From assembly GCA_012959785.1 (NCBI GenBank), contig DUCM01000010.1, positions 248,386-312,385 on the forward strand: 64,000 nt of DNA. Reading direction: 5' to 3'. The DNA is from Planctomycetota bacterium (GTDB lineage: Bacteria > Planctomycetota > UBA1135 > GCA-002686595). Under the pieces are notes generated by a model. That model saw only the letters and a program-made list of their open reading frames with translations. It was not told the DNA's origin and made no database searches. The translations under genes were made by a program, and so were the position numbers. Positions 51,423-60,795 of this stretch are shown one piece after another (position 1 is the first letter of the stretch; each line of letters begins with the position of its first letter).

Positions 51423-52361
51423 TTAGTTCGGAGTGGGAACGAGCATGCGGTAGCGGACGCCGGTGATCTGGATTTCCACCGGCGTTTCGCCCATGGGATC
51501 TCCATCCACATGATAGAGGACGGGCTCCTTGGCGCTGATTTTGATTTTGCGGGCTCGACGCATTTTGATCGAACCACCGGGGACCAACTCGAAGACCAGG
51601 CGCAGTATGTAGAGCAAGAGGCTCAGACGGTCGCCGCGGCGGAAGAGGAAGACCTCGAACAGGCCATCGTCGAGCTTGCGTTGAGGCGCTAGCTTGATCA
51701 CACCCCCGTAATGGATGAGGTTGCTACACATTATCTGGCTGTAGGTGCCCTCTAGTTGTTCTCCATCGAGTTCCACCGAGAGCGGTTGCGCGCGGTAGCG
51801 GAAGAAGGTGTGCACGGCGGCTGGCAGGTAGCTCCACTTGGAGAGCAGCCCGTTGATGCGGTGCTCGTCCACATATTTGACTGCCTCGGCGTCGGGGCCC
51901 ACGCCGATGACCAGGAACGAGAGCTGTCCATTGACATCGGCCACATCCATCTCGACGGCGTTGCCGGCCAGCATGCTGTCGAGGGCCGGCTCGACTTCGC
52001 TCGACAGCTTTAAGTCGATACCGAGGACATTGCCCGTGCCCATGGGCAAGACGCCGATGCTAACGCCCGCGCCCGCTGTGGGTCGCCGGCCCAAGCCGGT
52101 CAGGACTTCCCGCAGGGTGCCATCACCGCCCACGGAGATGACGAGATCCGTATCTGCCGGTAAATTCTGGGCCGCCTCACTTGCAGCGCCCCGGCCGGTG
52201 GTCAGGAAGAGCTCGCAGGTCACGCCGCGCCTGGCCAGTCCATCGGCCAGTTCGCGGCCCTTGGCGGCGCCCTGACCCTGCCCGGAGATCGGGTTGGCGA
52301 TGATGAGGGCGCGGGCGAAGGAGGCTTGCTGGTCCATGGCGGGCCCCGGATTGTAGCCCAT
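51423..52361 (-). CDS. Diacylglycerol/sphingosine kinase-family lipid kinase
   Basis: The 312 residues contain the DAGK catalytic pattern: RALIIANPISGQGQG, ISVGGDGTLREVLTGLG, IGVLPMGTGNVLGIDL and, in the C-terminal half, VIGVGPDAEAVKYV, MCSNLIHYGGVIKLAPQRKL, DDGLFEVFLF and VLYHVDGDPMGETPVEIQI. Such kinases phosphorylate diacylglycerol or related lipids and recycle membrane lipid. The ATG at 52361 gives MGYNPGPAMDQQ; the next ATG (52337) is an equally good start. It ends 8 nt before kdsA, so both may belong to one envelope-lipid unit. YegS/DagK-like; exact substrate inferred. Confidence 0.88.
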   Translation of the reverse strand: MGYNPGPAMDQQASFARALIIANPISGQGQGAAKGRELADGLARRGVTCELFLTTGRGAASEAAQNLPADTDLVISVGGDGTLREVLTGLGRRPTAGAGVSIGVLPMGTGNVLGIDLKLSSEVEPALDSMLAGNAVEMDVADVNGQLSFLVIGVGPDAEAVKYVDEHRINGLLSKWSYLPAAVHTFFRYRAQPLSVELDGEQLEGTYSQIMCSNLIHYGGVIKLAPQRKLDDGLFEVFLFRRGDRLSLLLYILRLVFELVPGGSIKMRRARKIKISAKEPVLYHVDGDPMGETPVEIQITGVRYRMLVPTPN

Positions 52362-52423
52362 GCTGCTGGCGCCTCCAGTTCCTGGGGCTTGACCCCTGGT
52401 TCCCGAGGGGCTTTCCTCGGGAC

Positions 52424-53347
52424 ATGGCCACAGGTGAGCTCATGGTGCTTGGCGGATCAGGTTTCCTGGGGGCCCAGGTGCTTTGCGCCGCTAGTCAGCG
52501 CGTCCCAGCAGTTTGCGCCTCGCGCAAGAGGCCTCCCGCGGGCGCGGCTCACTGCGAACGCTTGGCCTGGTCGGCCAGCCAGACCCGAGGGCTCGAAGAG
52601 TTCCTCGAGCGTCCCGGTTTGCAGGCTGTGATCTTGTGTGCCGGCCTGACCCGGGGAGCGGATTGCGAGGCGCGCCCCGCAGAGGCGCGGGCCCTCAACC
52701 AGGACCTGCCGGAGCGCGTGGCGGCCGGCTGCGCGCGCCGGGGCCTACGCTTCGTGCACATCTCCAGCGACCTCGTCTTCGGCAACGCCGTCGCTCCGCC
52801 AGGCGGCTTTCGCCCGCAGGATCCGCCCCAACCACGCGGGGTCTACGGCGAGACCAAGCGCGCCGGCGAGCTGGCTGTGCTTGGTGCTCATCCGAGAGCC
52901 GTGGTGGCGCGCCTGCCATTGCTCTTCGGCGATTCTCTGGGCCGGGGCTTGGGCGCTTCCGATTCCCTGCTGGCGAGCCTCGAGCGCGGGGAGTCCCCGG
53001 GGCTCTTTCAGGACGAGTTCCGCACGCCCCTCGATGTGGTCGAGGCCGCTGCGGCCCTGGTGGAACTGGCTCTGGGAGAAGCCCGGGGTTTGTGGCACAT
53101 CGCGGGACCGGTGCGCCTGTCGCGCTTTGCCCTGGGCGAATTGGCGCTGGAGGCGGCGGGTTGGGATCCCGCTTCGGGTTGGCCGAAGTCCACGAGCAGA
53201 GCGCAGCACGCATCGTCATCCCCGCGGCCCGCCGATGCCTGCCTGGATGCCAGCCGGGCGCGAGCAGAGCTTGTGAGCCCGCTATCCTCACCCCGCCAAG
53301 CGCTCCGCGCGCGACCTCCAGGCACAGCGAAGCCGCCCCGCGCTTGA
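52424..53347 (+). CDS. RmlD-like NAD(P)-dependent epimerase/reductase
   Basis: The 307 residues form an extended SDR fold: Rossmann motif LMVLGGSGFLGAQVL at the N-terminus, HISSDLVFGNAVAPPG, and the catalytic YGETKRAGELAVL (Tyr-x-x-x-Lys). Similarity is greatest to dTDP-4-dehydrorhamnose reductases (RmlD), which make dTDP-rhamnose for surface polysaccharides, though other sugar epimerases are possible. The C-terminal 60 residues are Arg/Ser/Pro-rich and poorly conserved. It is transcribed divergently from the lipid kinase gene, with 62 nt between them. No other rml genes are in the window. Confidence 0.75.
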   Translation: MATGELMVLGGSGFLGAQVLCAASQRVPAVCASRKRPPAGAAHCERLAWSASQTRGLEEFLERPGLQAVILCAGLTRGADCEARPAEARALNQDLPERVAAGCARRGLRFVHISSDLVFGNAVAPPGGFRPQDPPQPRGVYGETKRAGELAVLGAHPRAVVARLPLLFGDSLGRGLGASDSLLASLERGESPGLFQDEFRTPLDVVEAAAALVELALGEARGLWHIAGPVRLSRFALGELALEAAGWDPASGWPKSTSRAQHASSSPRPADACLDASRARAELVSPLSSPRQALRARPPGTAKPPRA

Positions 53348-53365
53348 CGCGCAGCGGAGCGACCT

Positions 53366-56080
53366 GTGAAGTACGGTGCGCCCAGGCCCCTTCAGCACAC
53401 CATGGAACTCCCCACTCGCTACCAACCCAGCCAGCACGAACAGGCCACCTACCAGGCGTGGGAAGAGAGCGGCGGGTTCCAACCCCAGCCCGATCCCACC
53501 GGCGCCGGGCGCACCTTCGCGGTCATGCTGCCGCCGCCCAATGTGACCGGTGCCCTGCACATCGGCCATGCCCTGAACGGCACGGTCCAGGACATCATGG
53601 TGCGCTACAAGCGCCTCCAGGGTTTCGAAACCCTGTGGGTCCCGGGCACCGACCACGCTGGCATCGCCACCCAGGCGGTGGTGGAGAAGAGGCTCTATCA
53701 GGAACAGAACAAGACCCGCGAGGACCTGGGCCGCGAGGCCTTCCTGGCTGAGATCTGGAAATGGAAGGAGGAGTACGGTGCGCGCATCCTGAGCCAGATG
53801 CGTCGTCTGGGGGCTTCGTGCGACTGGTCCGCGACGCAATTTACCATGGACGAGGATCTCTCCCACGCCGTGCGCGTGGCCTTCGTGCGACTGTGGGAAA
53901 AGGGACTGGTCTACCGCGGCATGCGCCTGGTGAACTGGGACTGCGTGTTGCAGACGGCCATCAGCGATGACGAGATCGAGAATGTCTCGCGCAAAGGCAA
54001 GCTCTGGTACATCAAGTATCCTCTGGCGGGCCACGCTGGCGAATTCTTGACCGTGGCGACCACGCGGCCCGAGACCATGTTGGGCGATACCGGAGTCGCC
54101 GTGCACCCGGACGACGAGCGCTACAAGGAACTGGTGGGCGGCTCCTGCGTCCTGCCCTTCCTTGACCGCGAGATCCCGATCCTGGCTGATGACACGGTGG
54201 AACCGGAAAAAGGCAGCGGCGCCGTCAAGATCACCCCCGGTCACGACCCCGCAGACTATGAGCGCGGCTTGCGCCACAACCTGCCCACCATCGTCATCCT
54301 CAAAGAGGACGGCACGCTGAATGAGGAAGCAGGGCCCTTCCAGGGGCTCTCCCGAGAGGCGGCGCGCAAGCAGATCCTCACACAACTCGGGGAACTTGAT
54401 CTGCTCGTCAAAATCGAGGACATCCAGCACACGGTGCCCCTTTCAGATCGTTCGAAGAGCATCGTCGAGCCTCTCGTCAGCGAGCAGTGGTTTGTCAAGA
54501 TGGAAGAGCTGGCCCAGCCCGCGATTCGCGCCGTGGAGACCGGCGCTCTCAAGTTCAAACCCGAACGCTGGAGCCGGATCTACTTGCAGTGGCTGGAAAA
54601 TGTGCACGACTGGTGCATCAGCCGGCAGTTGTGGTGGGGCCACCGCATTCCCGTCTGGTACGACGAGGACGGCGTCGGAATGGCCTCGGTTGAGGACCTG
54701 GAGATCGGCAGCCAGCACCCCCAGACCGGTAAGAAAATCGTCGCTCAGGACCCAGATGTGCTCGACACCTGGGCCTCATCCTGGCTGTGGCCCTTCGCCA
54801 CCATCGGCTGGCCCAATCAGACCAAGCAACTCGAGAAATTCTATCCCACGCAGTTCCTATCAACCGGGCCCGACATCATCTACCTGTGGGTGGCGCGCAT
54901 GGTGATGGCGGGCTACGAGTTCATGGACCACCTACCCGAGAGCGAGCGCTGCCCTTTCGAGGTCTGCAACATCCACGCCACGGTCCTCGACAGCAAGGGC
55001 CGGCGCATGTCCAAGTCGGCTGGCAACGGCATCGACCCCATCGAGTTGATCGATAAGTTTGGAGCCGACGCCACGCGCTACAGCCTGATCCTGCTCACCA
55101 AGGAGGGCCAGGACACGCGCTTCGCCGAGGACAAGATCGACCAGGGTTATCGCTTTGGCAACAAGGTCTGGAATGCGGCGCGCTTTGTGTTGATGAATCT
55201 GGAGGGCGAGCGAATTCCGGGTACTTCGGCAGATGCCTTGCGCCTCGAGGACCGCTGGATCCTCTCGTCGCTGGCTGCCACCATCGAGGAGACGACCAGG
55301 GCCCTCGAAGATCAGCGCCTGAACGACGCGGCCATGGGGCTCTACAGGTTCGTCTGGAATGACTTCTGCGACTGGTACCTCGAGTTGGCCAAGCCGCGCT
55401 TTGTGAATGCCGACGACGAGACCGGACCGGTTGTGCGCGGGATCCTGGCGCGGGTCCTGGGAGATGTGCTGACCTTGTTGCACCCCTTCACGCCTTTCAT
55501 GACCGAAGTCCTCTGGGGGGCCCTTTGCGAATCCCTGGGTCAGAAGCCCGATGAGATGCTGATGAACAGCGCCTGGCCCGATGGCGCGGGTCTGGAGCGC
55601 GATGCGGAGGCCGATCAAGACATGGAACTGATCCAGCGCACCGTGCACGCCGTGCGCCAGGTGCGTTCCCTGACCCAAATGGGCGAGCGCAAGCCCATCA
55701 AGGCCGTTATTTCGACCAGCAACGCCCGCCACGCTCGGGCCCTCGAAGCTCACTCCACGGCGGTTTCCACCATGGCCTGCCTCGAGTCCTACGAGGTGGG
55801 CACAAACCTGGTCCGTCCGGCCAACTCGGTCTCGGCCGTTGCCGGCACGGTGCAGGTGTTCGTGCCCCTCGACGAGGGCGCCGATCTGGGCGCTCTCAGG
55901 GAGGTGATGGTGAAGCGCCAACAAAAGCAAGCCGGCCAACTCTCCGGTATCCAAAAGAAGCTCGGTAACCCGCGCTTCGTGGACAACGCCGATCCCGAGC
56001 TTGTTGCAGCCGATCGCGCGCGCCAGGCCGAACTCGAACTCGAGCTGGCCATGCTTGAGGAGAATCTGACCGGTTTCTAG
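53366..56080 (+). CDS. valS: Valyl-tRNA synthetase
   Basis: ValS charges tRNA-Val and edits misactivated threonine. The 904 residues have the HIGH motif (65-68, HIGHALNGTVQD), the editing domain with TTRPETMLGDTGVAVHPDDE, the GHDPADYERG region, the catalytic WISRQLWWGHRIPVWY-like HDWCISRQLWWGHRIP, and MSKS (GRRMSKSAGNG) near residue 548. A C-terminal coiled-coil arm (about residues 830-904) is present. GTG 53366 is chosen because GGAG lies 6 nt before it; an ATG at 53402 lacks a ribosome binding site. The stop TAG overlaps the stop of the convergent FGE-fold gene. Confidence 0.97.
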   Translation: MKYGAPRPLQHTMELPTRYQPSQHEQATYQAWEESGGFQPQPDPTGAGRTFAVMLPPPNVTGALHIGHALNGTVQDIMVRYKRLQGFETLWVPGTDHAGIATQAVVEKRLYQEQNKTREDLGREAFLAEIWKWKEEYGARILSQMRRLGASCDWSATQFTMDEDLSHAVRVAFVRLWEKGLVYRGMRLVNWDCVLQTAISDDEIENVSRKGKLWYIKYPLAGHAGEFLTVATTRPETMLGDTGVAVHPDDERYKELVGGSCVLPFLDREIPILADDTVEPEKGSGAVKITPGHDPADYERGLRHNLPTIVILKEDGTLNEEAGPFQGLSREAARKQILTQLGELDLLVKIEDIQHTVPLSDRSKSIVEPLVSEQWFVKMEELAQPAIRAVETGALKFKPERWSRIYLQWLENVHDWCISRQLWWGHRIPVWYDEDGVGMASVEDLEIGSQHPQTGKKIVAQDPDVLDTWASSWLWPFATIGWPNQTKQLEKFYPTQFLSTGPDIIYLWVARMVMAGYEFMDHLPESERCPFEVCNIHATVLDSKGRRMSKSAGNGIDPIELIDKFGADATRYSLILLTKEGQDTRFAEDKIDQGYRFGNKVWNAARFVLMNLEGERIPGTSADALRLEDRWILSSLAATIEETTRALEDQRLNDAAMGLYRFVWNDFCDWYLELAKPRFVNADDETGPVVRGILARVLGDVLTLLHPFTPFMTEVLWGALCESLGQKPDEMLMNSAWPDGAGLERDAEADQDMELIQRTVHAVRQVRSLTQMGERKPIKAVISTSNARHARALEAHSTAVSTMACLESYEVGTNLVRPANSVSAVAGTVQVFVPLDEGADLGALREVMVKRQQKQAGQLSGIQKKLGNPRFVDNADPELVAADRARQAELELELAMLEENLTGF

Positions 56081-57828
56081 CGCCAGTTGCCTTCGAGCAA
56101 TCCCTCGGCGAATCGCAGGGAGAGCGTAGCCTTGATGCCCTTGCGCGACTTGCCCTTGACGAAGAGTTTCATGTCGAGCCAGGTCTGACTGAGCTCGATC
56201 GGGTCGTCATCTTCCGTGGCGCCCGGGACCAAGATCGTGCGCTCGACGACCTCGAGTTGTGACTGCGCCGGGTTGGAGTACTTGAGATTCTCCACCGGGA
56301 TAGCAATGACCGGCGCTCCGGTCATGTCGTACATGATGAAGTTGGCCACGCTGGGATCAAATTCGAGGGCCTCGGCGAGGTCCGAGATGACGGCGGGCAC
56401 ATCGTCAGCAGGTTTCTCCACTGGGGCTGCGCCGTCCTCGCCTTCAGGCTTCTCTTCCTCTTCGTCTTTTTGTGCTTCGCCTTTTCCGCGCAAGGCCACG
56501 AGGTAGGTTCCCGCAGGAAGAGCGGGCTCGACGATGTCACGGCTCGTTACCAGGAAGCCGAGGTGAAACACCTGGTCGTCCTTGGCCGCCTTGGTGATGT
56601 CCGAGACCCCGGTGGTGGGGATCGACTCTGCCGGGGTGAAGAGGATGAAGTCGTAACTCTTGATGACCGCGTAGCCCGGCACCTCGCAGGTGCTTTCGGC
56701 GGTCTGCCAGCGATCCATGGCGATGACCTGATTGGGGTCGTAGTTCACCGGGCCTTCCGCGGTCTGGGGGCGGGCCTGGTTGGGGATATCGGCCAGGGAC
56801 GACACGGCAAAGTCGTAGCCCAACTTGGTGGATGCCGCACAACGGAAGCTCAGGGCGCTGGCCCGCTGGAAACGGTCGAATCCGCCGCGGGTCGTCACCC
56901 GCGCGAAGAAGCGGCTGTTCTGAATCGAGCCACTCTTGACCACTCGGCGGTCTGGGCTGAAGGCAGGGATTGAATCGATGGTCTTCTCGGACCTACCCCG
57001 GCCCAGAGTGAACTCCTTGTGCTTCCACTTGGGATAGGCTGTGTAAGGGGAACTGGTCCATTCCCAGGCATTACCTGCAAGGTCTATGACGCCCTCACGG
57101 GTGGCGCCTGCGGGGAACGAGCCTACAGCGAAGACTTCGCTAACGCCGCTGATCTCCTGCGTGGCGGCGTGTTTTTTTACCACGAACTCGTCGCCCCAGG
57201 GATAGATACGGTCCGAGTCGCCGCGGGCTGCGCGCTCGAACTCGTTCTCGTCGGGAATCCGCAGGCCGGCCCACTGCGCATAGCGCCGCGCGTCCTGGTA
57301 GTCGATGTAGACCACGGGCATGTGAGCCATTTTTTCCGGCATTTCCCACTCGGCATCCTGCCAGTTCTGCTGCCACCAGTCGGCCTCCTCGAACTTGACC
57401 CGCGCGGGCGCCTGGCTGCCTTCTTCCTTGGCTTTCTTGCGCTTTTCGCCTTCGGTCTTGAGGAAGGCCTGGCGTGCCGCGTCGATGGCCTCGCCGCCCC
57501 AAAGCAGGGGCGGGCGGGCCTTGTCGGCCATGACGAACTCTCGATACTGCTCGTTGGTGACCTCGGTCGCCATCAAGTAGAAGGCGCTCACGGCGACCTT
57601 GTGTTGGGGCACCTCGGCCAGGAAGCCGCCGGCATTCTTCTGCAACTGGGCGTTGTCCTCGAGCAGCTTCTTGAGCTCCTTGAGGTCGGTGCCGACCTTG
57701 GTGCGGCCTCCGGAGATGAGGACCAGGCCGGGGGGCGGCAGCTCGTCCTTGGCCGGGACTGAAGCGGCGGCGGAGAACAGGAGCAGGCAGCCGACCAAGG
57801 CGCCCAGGGGGGTGGTGAAGCGGGTCAT
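56077..57828 (-). CDS. Exported FGE-sulfatase-fold protein lacking the catalytic cysteines
   Basis: The 583 residues begin with a signal peptide (LVGCLLLFSAAASVPAKDEL). Residues about 33-330 have the formylglycine-generating-enzyme/SUMF1 fold: GLVLISGGRTKVGTD, YLMATEVTNEQYREFV, MPVVYIDYQDARRYAQWAGL, RIPDENEFERAARG, YPWGDEF, DLAGNAWEWTSSPY and LSFRCAAST. In true FGE two cysteines precede the FRCA segment; here that stretch reads SGSIQNSRFFARV and has none, so it is unlikely to oxidise sulfatase cysteines. A C-terminal extension of about 250 residues includes an acidic Glu/Lys low-complexity part (KDEEEEKPEGEDG) and no known domain. It probably binds a ligand or modifies the envelope. Confidence 0.82.
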   Translation of the reverse strand: MTRFTTPLGALVGCLLLFSAAASVPAKDELPPPGLVLISGGRTKVGTDLKELKKLLEDNAQLQKNAGGFLAEVPQHKVAVSAFYLMATEVTNEQYREFVMADKARPPLLWGGEAIDAARQAFLKTEGEKRKKAKEEGSQAPARVKFEEADWWQQNWQDAEWEMPEKMAHMPVVYIDYQDARRYAQWAGLRIPDENEFERAARGDSDRIYPWGDEFVVKKHAATQEISGVSEVFAVGSFPAGATREGVIDLAGNAWEWTSSPYTAYPKWKHKEFTLGRGRSEKTIDSIPAFSPDRRVVKSGSIQNSRFFARVTTRGGFDRFQRASALSFRCAASTKLGYDFAVSSLADIPNQARPQTAEGPVNYDPNQVIAMDRWQTAESTCEVPGYAVIKSYDFILFTPAESIPTTGVSDITKAAKDDQVFHLGFLVTSRDIVEPALPAGTYLVALRGKGEAQKDEEEEKPEGEDGAAPVEKPADDVPAVISDLAEALEFDPSVANFIMYDMTGAPVIAIPVENLKYSNPAQSQLEVVERTILVPGATEDDDPIELSQTWLDMKLFVKGKSRKGIKATLSLRFAEGLLEGNWR

Positions 57829-57936
57829 GGGAATGGAGAAGGTGAGTGGTGCGCTGTGGCGAGCTTGAGCGGGGGCAGGGGCCCTCCTCTAGTCGAGGGC
57901 GGCAAGAATGTTACGCCCGCTGCGCCCCGGGCGCGC

Positions 57937-58971
57937 TCAGTTTTCCATTTCGACCCCAGCAGCCTCGAGGTCCCGCGCGGGAGCCTGCATCCACTCCTCG
58001 CCGTGAACTTCGAGGAGCTCGAGGAAGACATCGATGAGCTCCGGGGCGAAGGCCAGGTTGCGCTGGGATTCGAAGAACCGAACGGTCTTGGGTAGCTCCC
58101 AGACATCCTTGTACGAGCGCTTGGTGGAGAGGCTGTCGAAAACTTCTACCACGCCCAGGATGCGCCCGGGTAGGGATGTCTCTTCGTCATGTAGCTGCTT
58201 TGGGTAGCCCGTGCCGTCCCATTTCTCATGGTGCTCGGCGATGTACTGGCAGACTTTTTCGAGGTGCGGGTGATCGCCGAGCATGCGCGCACCGAGTTCG
58301 GGATGGCGCTGCACCTCGCGATACTCCTCGGGCGTCAAGGGACCCTTCTTGGTCAAGAAGCCAAGGTCGTCGAGATATATCTTGCCGTAGTCGTGGGCGA
58401 TGGCGGCCAACTCGAGTCGTTCCAGGGTGGCTTGTTCCAGGTTGAACTTCTGGCCCAGGATGCGGCTGTAGCGGCGCGTGCGTTCGCCGTGTCCTGCGGT
58501 GTAGGGGTCCACCCGTTCGATGGTGTTGGCCACCATGCCAGAGATGATGTCGACCATCTCGGCGAAGGCCAACTTGCCGCGACTGGCGCTCAGCTTGCGC
58601 TCGCGCAGGGCCCTGTGGACCATGGCTGCCAGGACGATGCCGTCCACGGGCTTGCGTAGGTAGTCGGTAGCGCCGCACTTCATCGCGGCCACCGCGGCAT
58701 CCACTTCAGGAAAGCCGGTCATCAAAACCACTACGGCGCCAGGCTGCTGCTCGCGGCAACGCGCCAGGACATTCTCGCCCTCGGAGCTGCCATCGAAGAT
58801 CACATCAGTCACCACGGCATCGAACTCGAGGGAGTCGAGCAGGCAGCAGGCTTCGTGGGCCGTGTGGCACAGGGTTACGGTGAAGCCCTGGGTCTCAAGC
58901 ACCGCACCCATCAGTACGATGGTTGAGCGCTCGTCATCGACGAGCAGAACACTGGGAGGGAGAGTCTTCAT
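57937..58971 (-). CDS. Response regulator with HD-GYP phosphodiesterase domain
   Basis: From ATG 58971 the protein has 344 residues. The receiver domain covers 1-120 (SVLLVDDERSTIVLMGAVLE, phosphoacceptor Asp56 in VVTDVIFDG, MTGFPEVDAAVAAMKCGATD with YLRKPVDG). Residues about 150-320 form the HD-GYP domain with GHGERTRRYSRIL, AAIAHDYGKIYLDDLGFL, RHPELGARML, HHEKWDGTGYPKQL and VVEVFDSLSTKRSY. Both the HD and GYP motifs are intact, so c-di-GMP hydrolysis is expected. The frame extends upstream of 58971 but is antisense to rluD there. It is divergent from rluD (115-nt gap) and is the second HD-GYP regulator of the window. Confidence 0.9.
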   Translation of the reverse strand: MKTLPPSVLLVDDERSTIVLMGAVLETQGFTVTLCHTAHEACCLLDSLEFDAVVTDVIFDGSSEGENVLARCREQQPGAVVVLMTGFPEVDAAVAAMKCGATDYLRKPVDGIVLAAMVHRALRERKLSASRGKLAFAEMVDIISGMVANTIERVDPYTAGHGERTRRYSRILGQKFNLEQATLERLELAAIAHDYGKIYLDDLGFLTKKGPLTPEEYREVQRHPELGARMLGDHPHLEKVCQYIAEHHEKWDGTGYPKQLHDEETSLPGRILGVVEVFDSLSTKRSYKDVWELPKTVRFFESQRNLAFAPELIDVFLELLEVHGEEWMQAPARDLEAAGVEMEN

Positions 58972-59086
58972 GGTGGCCTGGCGGGCTGGTGGGCTGGGTT
59001 CCTGCAATCCCTTGTACCAATCCAGGGGGACGCTTGAAAGCTCGAGAGTCTTGAGCCTGGCCCCCGAGGCGCTATTCTGCTTGGCC

Positions 59087-60058
59087 ATGGAAGATGCAGC
59101 AGAATCCCGCAGTTGGACAATCCAGGCTGATCTCGACGGCTCACGCCTCGATGCGGCCCTGGTGGCCCTGGTAAAGGGCTGGTCGCGCTCGCGGCTGCAA
59201 GCTCTGGTCAAGTCCGGCGCGGTGCGCGTGGACGGCGCGCTGGCCAGCAAGCCGGGCCAGCATGTCCAAAAGGGCGCACGCCTCGATGTGGCACTCCCCG
59301 CGCCATTGGCGGCGCCCTCGGCTCGCGTGGCGCGCCAGGATCTCAAGGTGCTCCACGAGGACGAGGACGTGGTGGTGTTGATCAAGCCCGCTGGGCTCTT
59401 GACCCATCGCACCGAGCGCGGCGGCGAGAACAGCCTGGCCGAGCACGCCCGGGTGCTCTTCGGCGAAATGCCCTCTCTTCAGGGCGAGGACCGGCCGGGC
59501 ATCGTTCATCGCCTCGACCGCGAGACCAGTGGCGTGATCGTCCTCGGCCGCACCACCGAAGCTTTGGCCGAACTCATGCGCCAGTTCAAACAGCGCGAAG
59601 TGAAGAAGACCTATCGTGCCCTGGTCCACGGCGATCCGCGCTTCGATTCCGATTGGATCGAGGCGCCCCTCGGCCGCGATCCGCGCCACCCCGCGCAGGT
59701 GGCTGTGGTGGACCTGGCCGACGGTGGGCGCAGCGCCTCTACCTATTACGAAGTCATCGAACGCCACGGGAGTGTCTGTTTGCTTTCGGCGTCGCCGGCC
59801 ACGGGCCGCACCCATCAGATCCGCGTGCACCTGCTCTCCATCGGCCATCCCGTCCTGGGCGACCGCACCTACCGCCAAAACCGCGGCCAGACCATGGCCC
59901 TGCCCGGCGGTCTTGCCAGCCCGCGGCGGCAGATGCTGCACGCCCACGCCTTGGAGTTCAGCCACCCGCGCAGCGGCGAACGGCTCTCCTTTGAAGCGCC
60001 GGCGCCCAAGGACTTCGCCGAACTCTGCAGCGCCCTGAGCGCCATCAGCGACGCCTGA
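59087..60058 (+). CDS. RluA-family pseudouridine synthase (RluD-like)
   Basis: From ATG 59087 the 323 residues have an N-terminal S4 RNA-binding domain (SRLDAALVALVKGWSRSRLQ, VRVDGALASKPGQHVQKGAR) and the RluA catalytic domain with HRLDRETSGVIVLGRT, the catalytic Asp144. Other motifs are IKPAGLLTHRTERGGEN, MRQFKQREVKKTYRALVHG and RTHQIRVHLLSIGHPVLGD. RluD makes pseudouridines in helix 69 of 23S rRNA; other RluA-type specificities cannot be excluded. Its 3' end overlaps the convergent LipM-like gene by 14 nt. Confidence 0.92.
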   Translation: MEDAAESRSWTIQADLDGSRLDAALVALVKGWSRSRLQALVKSGAVRVDGALASKPGQHVQKGARLDVALPAPLAAPSARVARQDLKVLHEDEDVVVLIKPAGLLTHRTERGGENSLAEHARVLFGEMPSLQGEDRPGIVHRLDRETSGVIVLGRTTEALAELMRQFKQREVKKTYRALVHGDPRFDSDWIEAPLGRDPRHPAQVAVVDLADGGRSASTYYEVIERHGSVCLLSASPATGRTHQIRVHLLSIGHPVLGDRTYRQNRGQTMALPGGLASPRRQMLHAHALEFSHPRSGERLSFEAPAPKDFAELCSALSAISDA

Positions 60059-60773
60059 GAAAGGCCGGGTCGAGATAGCGCGTGCCCAACTCGCGGGCCA
60101 TGGCGCGTTCGTGCACATCGGGGACGCCCACCTCGAAACTCAGGCCGAGCTGCGAGCGAAAGGTGTCCAACAAGAGCGCGGCCAGCTGCGCGGCATCAAT
60201 CTCGGTCTTGAGGCTCTCCAGGGTGGCGATTCTCGTGTCGAGGATCGAGCTCTTCAGCTTGATCGAGCCGTGGTGCAAGACGCGGCCGTTGCGCCGCCGC
60301 TGGGCCGAGCCCACGCCCTTGCGATTTTCCCAGACGAGGTCCTGGGGCGTGGACTTGTGAAAGCACATGCCCGTGTCAGGGCAGTCGGATCGCAGGGGGC
60401 TGTCGCCGCGGAGGCGCGCGTTCAGGCCCAGGTTTTGGAGGGTGCCGGCGATGGCCTCGTGCACGCGCACATAGGAGTCCGCCAGCTTGCCGCGGTAGAG
60501 GGGCTCGTCGAGGGCGCAGCAGAAGGAGAAGGTCAATTCGTGCACATGGTGGATCGCGCCGCCGCCGGTCAGGCGCCGCACCACCGCGCCAGCGCGCTCG
60601 AGTCCTGCCACATCCTCGTAGCGCTGGAAGTAGCCCAGGGAGAGAGTGTCGGGGGCCCACGAGTAGAAGCGCAGGGTCGGCGGCGCGTCGAGGTTCTCCA
60701 GGAGAGCCTCGTCGAGGCCCATGTTGAAGGAGGGCGGTGAGCCCCAGGTTGTGATCAAGCGCCAGTCGTTCAT
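60045..60773 (-). CDS. LipM-type octanoyltransferase (lipoate/biotin ligase family)
   Basis: The 242 residues show RRLTGGGAIHHVHELTFS, then GMCFHKSTPQDLVWENRKGV with GSAQRRRNGRVLHHGSIKL. Cys137 stands where LipM has its acyl-accepting cysteine (ACF-type motif), and Lys152 lies in the RKGVGSAQ motif. LipB lacks this pattern and LplA has no such cysteine, so octanoyl transfer to GcvH as in Bacillus LipM is the best guess. It lies in the same direction 67 nt after gcvPB, and gcvH is upstream, so the supposed protein substrate is produced in the same cluster. LplA-type activity is the alternative. The 3' end overlaps rluD. Confidence 0.82.
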   Translation of the reverse strand: MNDWRLITTWGSPPSFNMGLDEALLENLDAPPTLRFYSWAPDTLSLGYFQRYEDVAGLERAGAVVRRLTGGGAIHHVHELTFSFCCALDEPLYRGKLADSYVRVHEAIAGTLQNLGLNARLRGDSPLRSDCPDTGMCFHKSTPQDLVWENRKGVGSAQRRRNGRVLHHGSIKLKSSILDTRIATLESLKTEIDAAQLAALLLDTFRSQLGLSFEVGVPDVHERAMARELGTRYLDPAFLRRR

Positions 60774-60795
60774 GTCGCGCCGGAGCTGGGCTGGC

